A stretch of DNA of 9,936 nucleotides from an uncultured Sphingomonas sp. (GTDB lineage Bacteria > Pseudomonadota > Alphaproteobacteria > Sphingomonadales > Sphingomonadaceae), in the NCBI GenBank assembly GCA_946886845.1, contig CAMPJH010000050.1, positions 1-9,936 on the forward strand, in the 5' to 3' direction. Below the pieces are notes generated by a model, which was not told the DNA's origin, did not search any database, and was given only the letters and a program-made list of their open reading frames with translations. The position numbers and the translations under genes were made by a program. Of the stretch, positions 9,213 to 9,936 are shown piece by piece. Position 1 is the stretch's first letter. Every line of letters begins with the position of its first letter.

Positions 9213-9336
9213 AGCCGCCGCGGCCGAACAAGGCGGCGACGATGGCGCCGCGGCTGTCGCGCAATTGCTGGAGGGCAAGGCTCCCGGCGATCCAGAAGCA
9301 GGCCAGGAAGAGAAGATTCAAAAGCGGTCCAAGCAT
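9181..9336 (-). CDS. Small single-helix membrane protein, likely SOS-induced
   Basis: This is a predicted 51-residue protein that I do not recognise by name. Residues 2-24 form one strong hydrophobic helix (LGPLLNLLFLACFWIAGSLA). The rest is a basic, probably cytoplasmic tail containing LRDSRG, a mildly hydrophobic AIVAALFG and then [10 protein letters not shown]. Support for a real gene: AGGGA (9349-9345) lies 8 nt before the ATG; about four in five codons end in G or C, as in neighbouring genes; and a consensus-like promoter lies upstream. The frame stays open to 9537, but the extra N-terminal part would cross the promoter and the rpsB leader hairpin, so I reject the longer form. A perfect alphaproteobacterial LexA box in the promoter suggests DNA-damage induction. 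Small SOS-induced membrane proteins elsewhere include SidA (Caulobacter division inhibitor) and TisB (E. coli depolarising toxin). A similar role here is inference only, with no sequence homology shown. Confidence 0.6.
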   Translation of the reverse strand: MLGPLLNLLFLACFWIAGSLALQQLRDSRGAIVAALFGRGGFKRLPRLSGV

Positions 9337-9394
9337 TGCAGTCGTCCCTGTTTCGTGTTGAAGCGCCGGCCGCACTGCAGCGCTGGGACGGTCT

Positions 9395-9423
9395 AATGTT
9401 CCTGCTTTGTTCTCTTTTGTCAA
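9395..9423 (-). promoter_or_regulatory. Promoter of the small membrane-protein gene
   Basis: On the minus strand TTGACA (9423-9418) is a perfect -35 hexamer, preceded by C as in many alphaproteobacterial promoters. At 16-17 nt spacing the -10 region reads GAACAT or AACATT (9401-9395), each three of six to TATAAT. Transcription would start near 9388 and give a leader of about 50 nt with the AGGGA ribosome-binding site. A LexA-type box occupies the spacer and reaches the -10, a good position for repression by blocking RNA polymerase. Confidence 0.5.
9398..9412. promoter_or_regulatory. LexA (SOS) operator, GTTC-N7-GTTC
   Basis: The plus strand reads GTTCCTGCTTTGTTC, a perfect direct repeat GTTC-N7-GTTC. 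This is the LexA binding consensus established in Alphaproteobacteria such as Caulobacter and Rhodobacter. The reverse strand reads GAACAAAGCAGGAAC. The box lies between the -35 and -10 of the minus-strand promoter serving the 51-residue membrane protein. It is about 160 nt upstream of rpsB and not in any visible rpsB promoter, so the small gene is the likelier target. Eight fixed bases can occur by chance, but the placement inside a TTGACA promoter raises confidence. Confidence 0.6.
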
Positions 9424-9494
9424 GAGCCGCATCTCAAGTTCCCGCAAGAGGTTGAATCGGCGGCCTTGTTCGGCTAGGGGCGCCGCATCCCACA

Positions 9495-9546
9495 GGTGGA
9501 GCTCACATCCCGGTGCCGGCCGAAAGGCCGGTGACACGGCTCCACC
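9495..9546 (+). ncRNA. Structured 5' leader hairpin of rpsB
   Basis: The RNA upstream of rpsB can fold into a two-part hairpin. The outer stem pairs GGTGGAGC (9495-9502) with GCTCCACC (9539-9546), eight perfect pairs. The inner stem pairs CCGGCC (9516-9521) with GGCCGG (9526-9531), six perfect pairs closed by a GAAA tetraloop (9522-9525). Between them TCAC (9503-9506) can pair with GTGA (9531-9534), or GTG (9513-9515) with CAC (9535-9537), as alternatives. There is no U tract, so it is not a plain terminator. It ends 11 nt before the GGAAGGAG ribosome-binding site. E. coli rpsB has an autoregulatory S2-binding leader; an equivalent role here is inferred from position and structure only. Confidence 0.5.
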
Positions 9547-9572
9547 GAGGCAAAACCGGAAGGAGAAGACCT

Positions 9573-9936
<364 letters not shown>

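Noticed and set aside
9214..9254. Terminator-like inverted repeats after pssA (GCCGCC/GGCGGC at 9214-9237, and GCCGCGGC repeated at 9217 and 9247)
   Set aside because: They have no T tract and lie in GC-rich sequence that codes for the small gene on the other strand, where such repeats are expected by chance.
9398..9412. The LexA box as a regulator of rpsB
   Set aside because: It is about 160 nt upstream of rpsB, outside any visible rpsB promoter, and sits exactly in the minus-strand promoter instead.
9397..9456. A 19-codon plus-strand frame from the ATG at 9397
   Set aside because: There is no Shine-Dalgarno sequence and the frame lies over the LexA box and promoter. Nothing supports translation.
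9452..9479. Possible rpsB promoter, TTGAAT followed by CTAGGG
   Set aside because: The -10 candidate has essentially no match to TATAAT at allowed spacing, so no rpsB promoter is claimed.
9181..9537. A 118-residue version of the small minus-strand gene, starting at 9537
   Set aside because: The extra 67 codons would run through the rpsB leader hairpin and the TTGACA/LexA-box promoter and look non-coding. The ATG at 9336 has a good Shine-Dalgarno sequence.

Overview
The window looks like ordinary chromosome from an alphaproteobacterium, most likely a sphingomonad (Sphingomonadaceae or a close relative). This rests on the high GC content, AlaS and RpsB sequences of alphaproteobacterial type, an isocitrate dehydrogenase of the eukaryote-like homodimeric class, and a candidate LexA operator of the alphaproteobacterial GTTC-N7-GTTC form. 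I see no rRNA, tRNA, CRISPR array, insertion sequence or phage gene.

Layout. Positions 1-1750 hold two minus-strand genes: a four-helix membrane protein with a divergent bestrophin-like layout (959-1750) and, 4 nt downstream, a monofunctional peptidoglycan transglycosylase, mtgA (954 to beyond position 1). Divergent from them is alaS, alanyl-tRNA synthetase (1860-4514, plus). It converges on a CPA2-type cation:proton antiporter with an RCK nucleotide-binding domain (4511-6286, minus); the two stop codons overlap in one CTAG. Upstream of the antiporter on the same strand is icd, NADP-dependent isocitrate dehydrogenase (6347-7582, minus). Divergent from icd is a translationally coupled phospholipid operon, psd-pssA (7696-8436 and 8433-9212, plus), covering both steps from CDP-diacylglycerol to phosphatidylethanolamine. 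The window ends inside rpsB, ribosomal protein S2 (9573 onward, plus), which has a structured leader.

The most interesting part is the gap between pssA and rpsB. On the minus strand it holds a likely 51-residue single-helix membrane protein (9181-9336) with a well-placed Shine-Dalgarno sequence and genome-typical third-position GC. Upstream of it is a perfect TTGACA -35 box, and between that box and the -10 region lies a perfect GTTC-N7-GTTC motif, the consensus LexA operator of Alphaproteobacteria. I infer an SOS-induced small inner-membrane protein, comparable in kind (not shown to be homologous) to the Caulobacter division inhibitor SidA or the E. coli toxin TisB. Its 3' end overlaps the end of pssA by 32 nt.

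The rest is housekeeping: cell-wall polymerisation, translation (alaS, rpsB), ion homeostasis, the TCA cycle and phosphatidylethanolamine synthesis.
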